Assembly: GCF_003970915.1 (NCBI RefSeq)
Contig: NZ_RXOF01000010.1
Span: 157,444-221,443 of the forward strand
DNA from: Hymenobacter gummosus
GTDB lineage: Bacteria; Bacteroidota; Bacteroidia; Cytophagales; Hymenobacteraceae
DNA length: 64,000 nucleotides
Direction of reading: 5' to 3'
The position numbers were made by a program, and so were the translations under genes. The notes beneath the pieces were generated by a model, which was not told the DNA's origin, did no database searches, and was given only the letters and a program-made list of their open reading frames with translations. Positions within the stretch are counted from its first letter, which is position 1. Each line of letters starts with the position of its first letter. Of this stretch, positions 9,843 to 16,950 are shown piece by piece.

Positions 9843-10073
9843 ATTTTCTGGATAAAAAGCTGCCGAGCTTGCACTTACTCCCCGAACTTATGCCTATATT
9901 GGGATGCATCCTTACTCGGTAAGCTGCGTAATCAAGCCAACAACGTCTTGTTCGCATCCCTATAAGCCTGCATACGTCGAGTTTAGGGGCCCTTTGGTGA
10001 GTGAATGGTTGCCCCCGAGGAAATCTGTTTGTCTTTCGAGCTGCAACAGAAAGGCAACGGTTTCCTCGAACTC

Positions 10074-10096
10074 GCGGTGACAACCGGGATTCGAAC
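10074..10096 (-). other. tRNA 3'-end-like fragment
   Basis: Read on the minus strand this stretch has TTCGAATCCCGG followed by TTGTCACCGC, like a tRNA T loop, 3' stem and acceptor end. The 5' T-stem (TTGTG) does not pair with CCCGG, and no D arm or anticodon arm is present. It is a fragment or chance match. The rest of the 9843-10102 spacer shows nothing recognisable. Confidence 0.25.
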
Positions 10097-10102
10097 ACAA
10101 AG

Positions 10103-10137
10103 CAGAGGCGGCGCACCACTGGGGTGCGCCGCCTCTG
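10103..10137 (-). terminator. strong hairpin after cca
   Basis: Perfect 15-bp stem (10103-10117 with 10123-10137) and 5-nt loop, 29 bp past the cca stop codon. On the minus strand it is followed by CTTTGTGTT. It most likely ends the cca transcript. Confidence 0.75.
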
Positions 10138-10165
10138 TTAGTTTAGCCGGTTTTGGTCGGGCTTG

Positions 10166-11611
10166 CTATTCGCCCGCGGGCGGGGCTGCCAGCTCCTGCT
10201 TCACCTCCAGCCCCTTACGCTGGCCCAGTGCCAGCAGCCAGGGGTAGGCCTCCCCGAACTCGTTGCGCACCTGCCCGTCGAGGATGGCTTCGAGCACGGC
10301 GTCCTTCAGCTCGCCCACGGCCTTGGAAGGCGCCAGGCCGAAGGTCTGCATGATGATTTCGCCGGTAATGACGGGCTTGAAGTTGCGCAGGTGGTCTTTT
10401 TCCTCCACCTCCCTCAGCTTCTGCTCCACCACGTCGAAGTTGCGCAGGTAGCGGGCCACGCGCTGGTGGTCCTTGCTGGTAATGTCGGCCCGGCACAGCT
10501 TCATCAGGTTATCGATGTCGTCGCCGGCCTCGAACAGCAGGCGGCGCACGGCCGAGTCCGTCACCGTCTCCTTCACCAGCGCAATGGGGCGCAGGTGCAG
10601 GCGCACCAGCTTCTGCACCATGCGCATTTCCTCGCCCAGCGGCAGCTTCAGGTCGGCGAAGATATTGGGCGTCCACCGCGCCCCTTTGTCCTCGTGGCCG
10701 TGGAAGGTCCAGCCCACTTTCGGGTCGAAGCGCTTGGTGGCGGGCTTGGCAATGTCGTGCAGGATGGCGGCCCAGCGCAGCCACAGGTCGGCCCGGGTTT
10801 CCACCACGTTGTCGAGCACCTGCAGGGTGTGGTAGAAGTTGTCCTTGTGGGCGTGCTGCCCGCGCTTTTCCACGCCCTGCAGCAGCGCCATCTTGGGGAA
10901 GATGAGCGGTAGCAGGCCCGAGGCAAACAGCAGCTTGAAGCCGTAGCTGGGCTTCGGCGCCATGATAATCTTGTTCAGCTCGGTCGTTATCCGCTCCTGC
11001 GACACGATGCGAATCCGCTCCTTATTCCGCGCTATGGCGTCGAAGGTGTCCGGGTCGATGTCGAAGTTCAGCTGGGTGGCAAAGCGGATGGCCCGCATCA
11101 TGCGCAGCGGGTCGTCGCTGAACGTAATGTCCGGGTCGAGCGGGGTACGGATAATGCCGTCCTTGAGGTCCTGGATACCGTTGTAGCGGTCCACCAGCGC
11201 GCCGAAGTCCTCGGCGTTCAGGCTCAGGCCCAGGGCATTGATGGTAAAGTCGCGGCGGGCCAGGTCTTCCTCCAGCGTGCCGGCCTCCACCTCGGGCTTG
11301 CGGCTTTCGGCCCGGTAGCTTTCCTTGCGCGCCCCCACAAACTCCAGCTCGATGTCGGGCGTAGGCAGCATGGCCGTGCCGAAGTTCTTGAACACGGTCA
11401 CCCGCGGGCGGTTGGGCAGCTTCCGGCCTACGGCCTGCGCCAGTTGGATTCCGTCGCCCACGCACACCACGTCCACGTCCTTGCTCGGCCGCTGCAACGC
11501 CAGGTCGCGCACGAAGCCGCCGATAACGTAGGCCGGGTAGCCCAGCTCCTGGGCGGCGTCGGCAATGGTACGGAACAGGGGCAAATCGGGCAGCTGGGGC
11601 GGCAGGTTCAT
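10166..11611 (-). CDS. cca: CCA tRNA nucleotidyltransferase with HD domain
   Basis: 481 aa; the ATG at 11611 starts MNLPPQLPDLPLF, matching the usual family start. It adds or repairs the 3' CCA of tRNAs. Motifs: GGFVRD at 31-36 and the metal-binding DVD at 45-47 of the class II nucleotidyltransferase head, RRDFTINAL at 119-127, the RNA/dNTP-binding region DDPLRMMRAIRFA near 167-178, and an HD phosphohydrolase motif ILHDIAKPA with His285-Asp286. The only tRNA gene in this window lacks an encoded CCA, in keeping with a need for this enzyme. Same strand as tsaC and mce, but separated from tsaC by a 230-bp repeat-filled spacer. Confidence 0.96.
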   Translation of the reverse strand: MNLPPQLPDLPLFRTIADAAQELGYPAYVIGGFVRDLALQRPSKDVDVVCVGDGIQLAQAVGRKLPNRPRVTVFKNFGTAMLPTPDIELEFVGARKESYRAESRKPEVEAGTLEEDLARRDFTINALGLSLNAEDFGALVDRYNGIQDLKDGIIRTPLDPDITFSDDPLRMMRAIRFATQLNFDIDPDTFDAIARNKERIRIVSQERITTELNKIIMAPKPSYGFKLLFASGLLPLIFPKMALLQGVEKRGQHAHKDNFYHTLQVLDNVVETRADLWLRWAAILHDIAKPATKRFDPKVGWTFHGHEDKGARWTPNIFADLKLPLGEEMRMVQKLVRLHLRPIALVKETVTDSAVRRLLFEAGDDIDNLMKLCRADITSKDHQRVARYLRNFDVVEQKLREVEEKDHLRNFKPVITGEIIMQTFGLAPSKAVGELKDAVLEAILDGQVRNEFGEAYPWLLALGQRKGLEVKQELAAPPAGE

Positions 11612-11658
11612 GCGGAAACGGGATGATTCAGGCCGCAAAGGTAGGGCAGTCAGCAGAA

Positions 11659-11836
11659 CTGGCGCCGGTTTAGCGAGCAAAGCGAGCGTAACCGGTGCCC
11701 ATAATAACGCAGGCTTTCAGCCTGCGTGCATCACCCAGCCGAGTTGCCAGAACAACACCACCACGTTCAACGCAGGCCGAAAGCCTCCCTTATTTCCGGC
11801 ACCGGTTACGCAACTCCGTGGCTAAACCGGCGCCAG
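11659..11836. repeat. nested inverted-repeat (MITE-like) element
   Basis: Outer perfect 16-nt inverted repeat 11659-11674 / 11821-11836 (CTGGCGCCGGTTTAGC and its complement). Second perfect 13-nt pair 11687-11699 / 11798-11810 (CGTAACCGGTGCC). An inner hairpin sits at 11707-11727 (ACGCAGGC TTTCA GCCTGCGT), and ACGCAGGC occurs again at 11770-11777. No open reading frame is inside. It fills most of the spacer between tsaC and cca, ending 6 bp from the tsaC stop. Confidence 0.8.
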
Positions 11837-11841
11837 CCCGC

Positions 11842-12423
11842 TTAATCCCGCAGCACCTCCAGCCCGCCATCCGGCAGCACGCGTACCACCCGCGAGGGGG
11901 CGTGGCGCGTCTCGTCGTCCTGCCGCCAGCTTACCACGTAGTCGGCCCCGCGCACGATGGCCGGGCTGACCTCCTTGTATACAGCCGGCGTGGGCTCCCC
12001 GCTGATATTGGCCGAGGTCGAGACCAGGCCGTGGCCCAGGCGCCGCACTACTTTGTGGGTAAACTCGTCGGCCTGCACCACGCGCAGACCGATGGTGCCG
12101 TCGGCCGCTAGCAGGTTGGGCGCCAGAAAGCGGCTGCCTTTCACCACGTACGTGGTTGGCTTCTGCTGCCCGGCCAGCAGCTCGGCCAGGTTATCGGGCA
12201 CCTGCTCGGCGTAGCGGGCAAACATCTGCTCGTCGGCCACCAGCACGATGCAGGCTTTTTCGGCCGGGCGCTGCTTGAGCTGGTACACTTTCTCCACCGC
12301 CCGCGGCACTTCCGCGTCGCAGCCCAGGCCCCAGACGGTATCGGTGGGGTACAGGATGACCTGTTGCAGCAGCAGCGCATCCACGGCCGCGTCGACTTCC
12401 TCGCGCAGAAACTTCTGACTCAT
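11842..12423 (-). CDS. tsaC: L-threonylcarbamoyladenylate synthase (YrdC/Sua5 domain)
   Basis: 193 aa, a single YrdC domain without the extra C-terminal Sua5 domain. It makes threonylcarbamoyl-AMP from threonine, bicarbonate and ATP for the t6A37 modification of ANN-decoding tRNAs. Family signatures: ILYPTDTVWGLGCDA near the N-terminus, the KQRP segment (YQLKQRPAEKACIVLV), and SANISGEPTP near the C-terminus. It follows mce with only a 3-bp gap (mce stop 12427, start here 12423), so the two are surely co-transcribed. Other t6A genes are not in the window. Confidence 0.92.
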   Translation of the reverse strand: MSQKFLREEVDAAVDALLLQQVILYPTDTVWGLGCDAEVPRAVEKVYQLKQRPAEKACIVLVADEQMFARYAEQVPDNLAELLAGQQKPTTYVVKGSRFLAPNLLAADGTIGLRVVQADEFTHKVVRRLGHGLVSTSANISGEPTPAVYKEVSPAIVRGADYVVSWRQDDETRHAPSRVVRVLPDGGLEVLRD

Positions 12424-12426
12424 GAC

Positions 12427-12834
12427 TTACTCCTTAATAGACTGGCACAGCTCCACCAGTACGCCGTGGGCCGATTTGGGGTGTACGAAACACACCAGCT
12501 TATTGTCGGCCCCGCGCTTGGGCTCCTCGTTGAGCAGGGTGAAGCCCTCGGCGCGCAGCCGCTGCATTTCGGCCCGGATATCGTCCACCTCAAAGGCCAC
12601 GTGGTGAATGCCCTCCCCTTTCTTGGCCACAAACTTGGTAATGGCGCTGTCGGGCGTGGTGCCCCCTAGCAGCTCGATCTTGGAGCCGCCGACCTGGAAG
12701 AAAACCGTGTCGACGCCTTCGCTTTCCACCGTTTCGCGCTTGTAGGGCGCCAAACCCAGCAGGGCGGTATAGAGCGTGGTGGCGGCTTCCAGGTCCTGCA
12801 CGGCCAGGCCCAGGTGTTCGAGGTTGGTGAACAT
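12427..12834 (-). CDS. mce: methylmalonyl-CoA epimerase
   Basis: 135 aa, the standard length. A VOC-fold enzyme that interconverts (R)- and (S)-methylmalonyl-CoA in the propionate/succinate route. Two beta-alpha-beta-beta-beta modules are visible, with expected metal ligands His7 (EHLGLAV), Glu54 (KIELLGG), His78 (GIHHVAFEVDD) and Glu128 (GVLVELC). PDSAITKF and PKSAHGVLVEL are family segments. First gene of a mce-tsaC transcript. The start ATG at 12834 is the only one that keeps the first metal-binding strand intact. Confidence 0.95.
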   Translation of the reverse strand: MFTNLEHLGLAVQDLEAATTLYTALLGLAPYKRETVESEGVDTVFFQVGGSKIELLGGTTPDSAITKFVAKKGEGIHHVAFEVDDIRAEMQRLRAEGFTLLNEEPKRGADNKLVCFVHPKSAHGVLVELCQSIKE

Positions 12835-12884
12835 ATAAAGGAGTGAGCAGCACGCCCGGGCGGGCAGCGCGGCCGTTGTTTGGA

Positions 12885-12913
12885 TTGTATCTACTTTTGT
12901 GGATACAAAGTAA
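12885..12913. promoter_or_regulatory. divergent promoter region with inverted repeat (mce / isc)
   Basis: Inverted repeat TTGTATC (12885-12891) / GATACAA (12902-12908). The plus strand holds TACTTTTG (12892-12899), a perfect TAnnTTTG box. The minus strand holds TTACTTTG (12906-12913), a near match that would serve mce. A regulator bound to the repeat could affect both directions; no regulator is identified. Confidence 0.4.
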
Positions 12914-12999
12914 ACCTCCGGCCCCGTTTCGCTGTTCTACCCGCGAATCATTCTCCGCTGGATTCCCTGGGTATGCCGGGCTTTCCGCGGTCTAGTGGT

Positions 13000-13007
13000 T
13001 ACCTTTG
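13000..13007 (+). promoter_or_regulatory. iscS -7 box
   Basis: TACCTTTG matches the Bacteroidota -7 consensus TAnnTTTG. Transcription starting a few bases on would give a leader of only about 15 nt before the iscS ATG at 13029, which argues against the in-frame start codons further upstream. Confidence 0.5.
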
Positions 13008-13028
13008 CCCGCGACAATAACAAGCACC

Positions 13029-14243
13029 ATGCTCAAGCTGCCTATTTACCTCGACAACAACGCCACCACGCCGATGGACCCGCGCGTGCTCGAGGCCATG
13101 TTGCCCTACTTTACCGAGCAATTCGGTAACGCCGCCTCGCGCAACCACCCGTTTGGCTGGCAGGCCGAAGAAGCCGTGGATTACGCCCGCGAGCAGATTG
13201 CGCAACTGATCAACTGCGACCCGAAGGAAATTATCTTCACCTCGGGCGCTACCGAGTCGGATAACCTTGCCATCAAGGGCGTGTATGAGATGTACGCCCA
13301 GAAGGGCAACCACATCATCACCGCCACCACCGAGCACAAAGCCGTGCTCGACACCTGCAAGCACCTCGAAAAGCAGGGCGCCCGCGTGACCTACCTGCAG
13401 GTCGACGAGAAAGGCCTCATCAACCTCGAAGAGCTGGAAGCTGCCATGACGCCCCAGACCATTCTGGTGGCCATCATGTACGGCAACAACGAAATCGGCG
13501 TGCTGCAGGACATCCGCGCCATTTCGGCCATTGCCAAGAAGCACGGCGCCCTGTTCTTCTCCGACGCCTCCCAGGCCGTGGGCAAAGTACCGGTCGACGT
13601 GGTTGCCGACGGCATCGACCTGATGGCCTTCACCGGCCACAAGATGTACGGCCCGAAAGGCATTGGCGCCCTGTACGTACGCCGCAAGAACCCGCGGGTG
13701 AAAGTAACCGCCCAGATGGACGGCGGCGGCCACGAGCGCGGCATGCGCTCCGGCACCCTGAACGTACCCGGCATCGTGGGCCTGGGCAAAGCCTGCGAGC
13801 TGTGCCGCGTGGAGATGGAAGCCGATACGGCCCGCCTCTCGGCCATGCGCGACCGGCTGGAAAAAGAGCTGCTGACCCTGGAAGAAAGCTACGTCAACGG
13901 CTCCCGGGAGCACCGCCTGCCCCACGTGTCGAACATCTCGTTTAAGTACGTGGAAGGCGAAGGCCTGATGATGGGCGTGAAAGACCTCGCGGTGTCGTCG
14001 GGCTCGGCCTGTACCTCCGCTTCGCTGGAGCCCTCCTACGTGCTCAAGGCCCTGGGCCTGAGCGACGACCTGGCCCACAGCTCCCTGCGCTTCGGCCTCT
14101 CCCGCTTCACCACCGACGAGCAGATCGACTACGCCATCAACCACGTAAAAGAAGCCGTGACCAAGCTCCGCGAAATGTCCCCGCTGTGGGAGATGTTCAA
14201 GGAAGGCATCGACCTGAACTCCATCGAGTGGGCCGAACACTAA
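13029..14243 (+). CDS. iscS: cysteine desulfurase IscS
   Basis: 404 aa. A PLP enzyme that takes sulfur from cysteine as a persulfide and passes it to the IscU scaffold. It begins with the canonical [22 protein letters not shown] and [11 protein letters not shown] are present, the PLP lysine is Lys205 in [11 protein letters not shown], and the persulfide cysteine is Cys328 in [14 protein letters not shown], the long-loop group I IscS form. The ATG at 13029 fits the family start and the promoter at 13000-13007. It leads iscU, an unknown gene and an iscA-like gene on the same strand; the spacers between them are filled by inverted repeats. No iscR, hscA/B or fdx is nearby. Confidence 0.96.
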   Translation: MLKLPIYLDNNATTPMDPRVLEAMLPYFTEQFGNAASRNHPFGWQAEEAVDYAREQIAQLINCDPKEIIFTSGATESDNLAIKGVYEMYAQKGNHIITATTEHKAVLDTCKHLEKQGARVTYLQVDEKGLINLEELEAAMTPQTILVAIMYGNNEIGVLQDIRAISAIAKKHGALFFSDASQAVGKVPVDVVADGIDLMAFTGHKMYGPKGIGALYVRRKNPRVKVTAQMDGGGHERGMRSGTLNVPGIVGLGKACELCRVEMEADTARLSAMRDRLEKELLTLEESYVNGSREHRLPHVSNISFKYVEGEGLMMGVKDLAVSSGSACTSASLEPSYVLKALGLSDDLAHSSLRFGLSRFTTDEQIDYAINHVKEAVTKLREMSPLWEMFKEGIDLNSIEWAEH

Positions 14244-14246
14244 AAT

Positions 14247-14346
14247 CAATTAATAATTAAGAATGAAGAATTAATAATTGGCCGTTCTCATGCCGGTTAT
14301 GATTCACGACTCTCATTCTTAATTATTAACTCTTCATTCTTAATTC
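14247..14346. repeat. inverted repeat of AATTAAR heptamers between iscS and iscU
   Basis: Left arm 14247-14279 reads as heptamers AATTAAT, AATTAAG, AATGAAG, AATTAAT, AATT. Right arm 14314-14346 is the complement of AATTAAG, AATGAAG, AGTTAAT, AATTAAG, AATG. The arms share about 25 nt with one mismatch. The left arm begins 3 bp after the iscS stop; the right arm ends 12 bp before the iscU start. AT-rich against a GC-rich background. Confidence 0.85.
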
Positions 14347-14358
14347 AAGCGAAGCGAC

Positions 14359-14775
14359 ATGGCTTACTCCGATAAAGTAATCGACCACTACAGCAACCCG
14401 CGCAACGTGGGCACGCTGGACAAGAGCAAGAAAAACGTGGGCACCGGCCTGGTCGGCGCCCCCGAGTGCGGCGACGTGATGCGCCTGCAGATCGAGGTGG
14501 ACGAAGCCACCAACGTCATCACCGACGCCAAGTTCAAGACCTTCGGCTGCGGCTCGGCCATTGCCTCCTCCTCGCTGGCGACGGAGTGGCTGAAAGGCAA
14601 GTCCGTTGACGAGGCCCTGGCCATCGACAACATGGAGATTGTGGAAGAGCTGGCCCTGCCGCCCGTAAAAATCCACTGCTCGGTGCTGGCCGAAGACGCC
14701 ATCAAGGCCGCCATCAACGACTACCGCGTCAAGAACGGCCTGCCCGAGCTGGAAGCCGCCAAGTCGCACCACTAA
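14359..14775 (+). CDS. iscU: Fe-S cluster assembly scaffold IscU
   Basis: 138 aa. A scaffold on which [2Fe-2S] clusters are assembled with sulfur from IscS. The family ligands are all visible: Cys37 with Asp39 (GAPECGDVM), Cys64 (TFGCGSAIASSS), and His106-Cys107 (VKIHCSVLAED). The LPPVK loop that binds the HscA chaperone in proteobacteria is present as LPPVKIH, although no hscA gene is in the window. The spacer upstream is an AT-rich inverted repeat that ends 12 bp before the start and the one downstream starts 7 bp after the stop. Such structure could alter the IscS to IscU ratio, which is inference. Confidence 0.97.
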   Translation: MAYSDKVIDHYSNPRNVGTLDKSKKNVGTGLVGAPECGDVMRLQIEVDEATNVITDAKFKTFGCGSAIASSSLATEWLKGKSVDEALAIDNMEIVEELALPPVKIHCSVLAEDAIKAAINDYRVKNGLPELEAAKSHH

Positions 14776-14782
14776 TTGAATT

Positions 14783-14867
14783 GCTAAATGGCTGAATGGT
14801 TAAATGGTTGACTGTTCAACATCGGAACAACCAACCATTTAACCATTCGGCCATTTAACCATTTAGC
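14783..14867. repeat. inverted repeat of GTTAAATG octamers between iscU and the next gene
   Basis: Left arm 14783-14810 reads as octamers GCTAAATG, GCTGAATG, GTTAAATG, GTTG. Right arm 14832-14867 is the complement, with one extra octamer. The right arm ends 2 bp before the ATG at 14870 and the left arm begins 7 bp after the iscU stop, so the element is the whole spacer. Confidence 0.85.
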
Positions 14868-14869
14868 AG

Positions 14870-15277
14870 ATGGAAGTTTCCTCCGACGTGCACGTGGAGA
14901 GTGCGCGGCTGCAGCGGCAGATTGCTGAGCTGCTGGGTTTGCCCACCGACCAGCTGGTGTTTGATTTCCGCCAGATCGACGGGCAGACGCGGCTGGATCT
15001 GATTACCGTTAACCCGCGGCACCAGCAGAGTTTTCTGTTTCGCTACGAGTTGGGCTACGACAAGCTCGACGCCCTGCGCAAGATGCTGCAGTACGTGCAG
15101 ACCTCGCGCGACGCGGAAGCCTCGTACACCATTCAGTGGCGGGCCCGCGGCGACAAGGAGCTGCAGACCTCCTACTTCCGCGCCCACAACGCCTACGAAG
15201 CCCTCGACAAGCTCTACTACGGCCGCGACCTGAACACCATCACCGTGTTCAGCGTGGTGCTGAATCCGTCTTCTTAG
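14870..15277 (+). CDS. uncharacterised protein within the isc cluster
   Basis: 135 aa, cytosolic (no signal peptide or membrane segment). I do not recognise a family. It has mixed alpha/beta composition with an N-terminal helix (ESARLQRQIAELLG), the strand-rich FDFRQIDGQTRLDLITV, and a conserved-looking YELGYDKLDALRKML. No cysteine or CxxC, so it is unlikely to bind a cluster directly. It sits between iscU and the iscA-like gene, separated from each by repeat-filled spacers of about 95 bp, so it is probably in the same operon. A role as adaptor in Fe-S assembly is possible but is only guilt by association. Confidence 0.7.
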   Translation: MEVSSDVHVESARLQRQIAELLGLPTDQLVFDFRQIDGQTRLDLITVNPRHQQSFLFRYELGYDKLDALRKMLQYVQTSRDAEASYTIQWRARGDKELQTSYFRAHNAYEALDKLYYGRDLNTITVFSVVLNPSS

Positions 15278-15283
15278 TTTTTT

Positions 15284-15361
15284 TAGGGTCTTGGGAGCTT
15301 GGGGTCTTGGTTAATACAACAAATCAAGCCCAAGACCCCAGGACCCTAAGACCCCAAGCCC
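15284..15361. repeat. inverted repeat of GGTCTTGG octamers before iscA
   Basis: Left arm 15284-15310 contains GGTCTTGG, GAGCTTGG, GGTCTTGG. Right arm 15329-15361 has complementary words CCAAGACC, GGACCCTAAGACCCCAAGC in shuffled order, so pairing is imperfect but extensive. It begins 6 bp after the upstream stop and ends 10 bp before the next ATG. Confidence 0.75.
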
Positions 15362-15371
15362 CCAACCAACC

Positions 15372-15698
15372 ATGATTACCGTTTCTGACAAGGCCAAAGA
15401 GAAAGTAGCTGCCCTGCGCGCCGACGCGGGCCTGTCCGACGCTTTCCGCCTGCGCGCCTCGGTGGCCGGCGGCGGCTGCTCGGGCCTGAGCTACAAGCTC
15501 GACTTCGACGACGAGGTGAAGCCCATGGACCAGGAGTTTGAGGACAAGGGCGTGCGCGTGGTGGTCGATATGAAGAGCTTCCTGTACCTGGCCGGTACCG
15601 AGCTGGACTTCTCCGACGGGCTCAACGGCAAGGGCTTCTTCTTCAACAACCCCAACGCTTCCCGCACCTGCGGCTGCGGCGAGAGTTTCTCGGTGTAA
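15372..15698 (+). CDS. iscA: IscA/HesB-family Fe-S carrier
   Basis: 108 aa, the usual A-type carrier length. It has the three conserved cysteines: Cys36 in GGGCSGLSYKLDF and Cys100/Cys102 in the C-terminal TCGCGESFSV. These bind iron or a [2Fe-2S]/[4Fe-4S] cluster for hand-over from IscU to target proteins. VVVDMKSFLYLAGTELDF is the family core. It is the last gene of the isc group and is followed by a good terminator. It could equally be named erpA or sufA; the isc context favours IscA. Confidence 0.93.
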   Translation: MITVSDKAKEKVAALRADAGLSDAFRLRASVAGGGCSGLSYKLDFDDEVKPMDQEFEDKGVRVVVDMKSFLYLAGTELDFSDGLNGKGFFFNNPNASRTCGCGESFSV

Positions 15699-15728
15699 CC
15701 CCTCCGCTCCTACTGAGCTTCGATACGC

Positions 15729-15760
15729 AACCCCTGCGGCCCCGGCTGCAGGGGTTTTTC
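15729..15760 (+). terminator. terminator of the isc operon
   Basis: Stem AACCCCTGC (15729-15737) with GCAGGGGTT (15748-15756) followed by a T run, 31 bp after the iscA stop. Confidence 0.85.
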
Positions 15761-16181
15761 GTTGTGCGAGCGGACGCGCTTGACAACGCAAGGTTCGGGC
15801 AACAACGGCCGGTTGGGCAGCCCAACGGTCGGTACGGGCAACATGGGCGGGGCCAGGGCCGACAATACGTAGCGCAGCGGGCACAATGCGCCGCGCACCC
15901 TGCCCCAAGCCGCGCCTACGGCCCACAACGCCCCGCCTAGCTCCCACAACGCGGGGCGCCCCGCCTGCACGGCAGCAGGTAGGCATCACCACGCGCCGCG
16001 TCTACCCCGCAACAACTTCCGCACCCGCCGCAACGCGCCGGCTGGCGCTGACGGTACGGGAACTGCGGCGCCCAATCCGACGGCTGCCCGCACCAATGGG
16101 CGGTTCGGGACGCCCAAAGCAACCCAGCAACGCCTTTTTTCTACCTTCACGGCCTTTCTCCCACCTGATGCTATTAGCAGT
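15761..16181. other. GC-rich spacer without a recognisable gene
   Basis: About 420 bp with many CAACG/CCCACAAC words and a small perfect hairpin GTTGGGC-A-GCCCAAC at 15812-15826. Open frames here have low-complexity Arg/Pro/Thr-rich translations and no plausible start context. A possible -7-like TACCTTCA precedes the next gene. Nothing else is seen. Confidence 0.5.
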
Positions 16182-16856
16182 ATGAAAAACGACCTGATTG
16201 AGGCCCGCCTGCGCCGCGACGAGGCCCTACTCTCTTTTCTCGGCTCCGAAAAAGCGGCCTACGCGGATATTGAGGCCGACGTGGCCCCCTTGCGCCAGCA
16301 GCTCAGCAACGCCCTGGCCAAGGCCCAGGACACGGCCCAGAACGTGCTGACGGCCGATAACGACGGCAGCTCTGCCCGCAAAAAAGGCCAGCGCAACCAG
16401 CTCACGCAGCTGCTACGCCGCCTCATCGTGGGCCTGCAGTCTATTGCCACCAGCACCAACGATGCCCGCCTGCTCGCGTTGGCGGGACAGGTGAGCCGCT
16501 TGCCGCGCCTGCCCGAAACGGCCTTTGTGGACGAGTCGCGCCGGCTGCTGAGCCTGGCCCCGGAGCGTAGCGAAGCCCTGGCCAAGCGCCGCTTCACGCC
16601 CGAGCACTATCGCGAAGCCGTGACCTTGACCGCGGAGCTACGCCGTAACATCAGCGAGGGCCGCCTGAACGACACCGAGGGCAGCACGGGTCGGCAAAGC
16701 CTGGAGCGCCTTGTCAAGCAGAATGCCCGCGCCATTGAGCAGCTGCGGACCTATTTCCGCATTTACGAGCTGGATGAGCCGGAGCTGTGGCAGCGGTTTG
16801 TGGCGGCGGCCAAGCCGGTGAAGCGCGGCGGCTCGGATGGCCCCGCAGCCGCCTAG
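16182..16856 (+). CDS. uncharacterised helical protein
   Basis: 224 aa, not recognised. Almost entirely alpha-helical and charged, with no signal peptide or transmembrane segment, so probably cytosolic. Helical stretches include LIEARLRRDEALLSFLGSEK, VAPLRQQLSNALAKAQD and KQNARAIEQLRTYFRIYEL. A basic break (SARKKGQRNQ) lies near residues 66-76 and the C-terminus is Gly/Ala-rich. The gene stands alone, with a bidirectional terminator 27 bp downstream shared with the convergent gene. GC and codon use match the neighbours. Function unknown. Confidence 0.7.
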   Translation: MKNDLIEARLRRDEALLSFLGSEKAAYADIEADVAPLRQQLSNALAKAQDTAQNVLTADNDGSSARKKGQRNQLTQLLRRLIVGLQSIATSTNDARLLALAGQVSRLPRLPETAFVDESRRLLSLAPERSEALAKRRFTPEHYREAVTLTAELRRNISEGRLNDTEGSTGRQSLERLVKQNARAIEQLRTYFRIYELDEPELWQRFVAAAKPVKRGGSDGPAAA

Positions 16857-16883
16857 GGGTGCGTTCTATCGGGTAGTAATGGC

Positions 16884-16919
16884 AAAAAGCCCCGTCCGAC
16901 ATACCGGGCGGGGCTTTTT
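16884..16919. terminator. bidirectional terminator between convergent genes
   Basis: AAAAAGCCCCG (16884-16894) pairs with CGGGGCTTTTT (16909-16919). A-tract and T-tract on both sides make it work for the plus-strand gene ending at 16856 and the minus-strand gene ending at 16951. Confidence 0.9.
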
Positions 16920-16950
16920 GGTGCAAACGGCGGAGAGACAGGAAACGGAA

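Noticed and set aside
10074-10096. Complete tRNA gene on the minus strand
   Set aside because: No D arm, anticodon arm or pairing T stem could be found; kept only as a fragment.
15886-16185. 99-codon plus-strand ORF before the helical protein gene
   Set aside because: Arg/Pro/Thr-rich translation with no domain or start context, overlapping the next gene's start.
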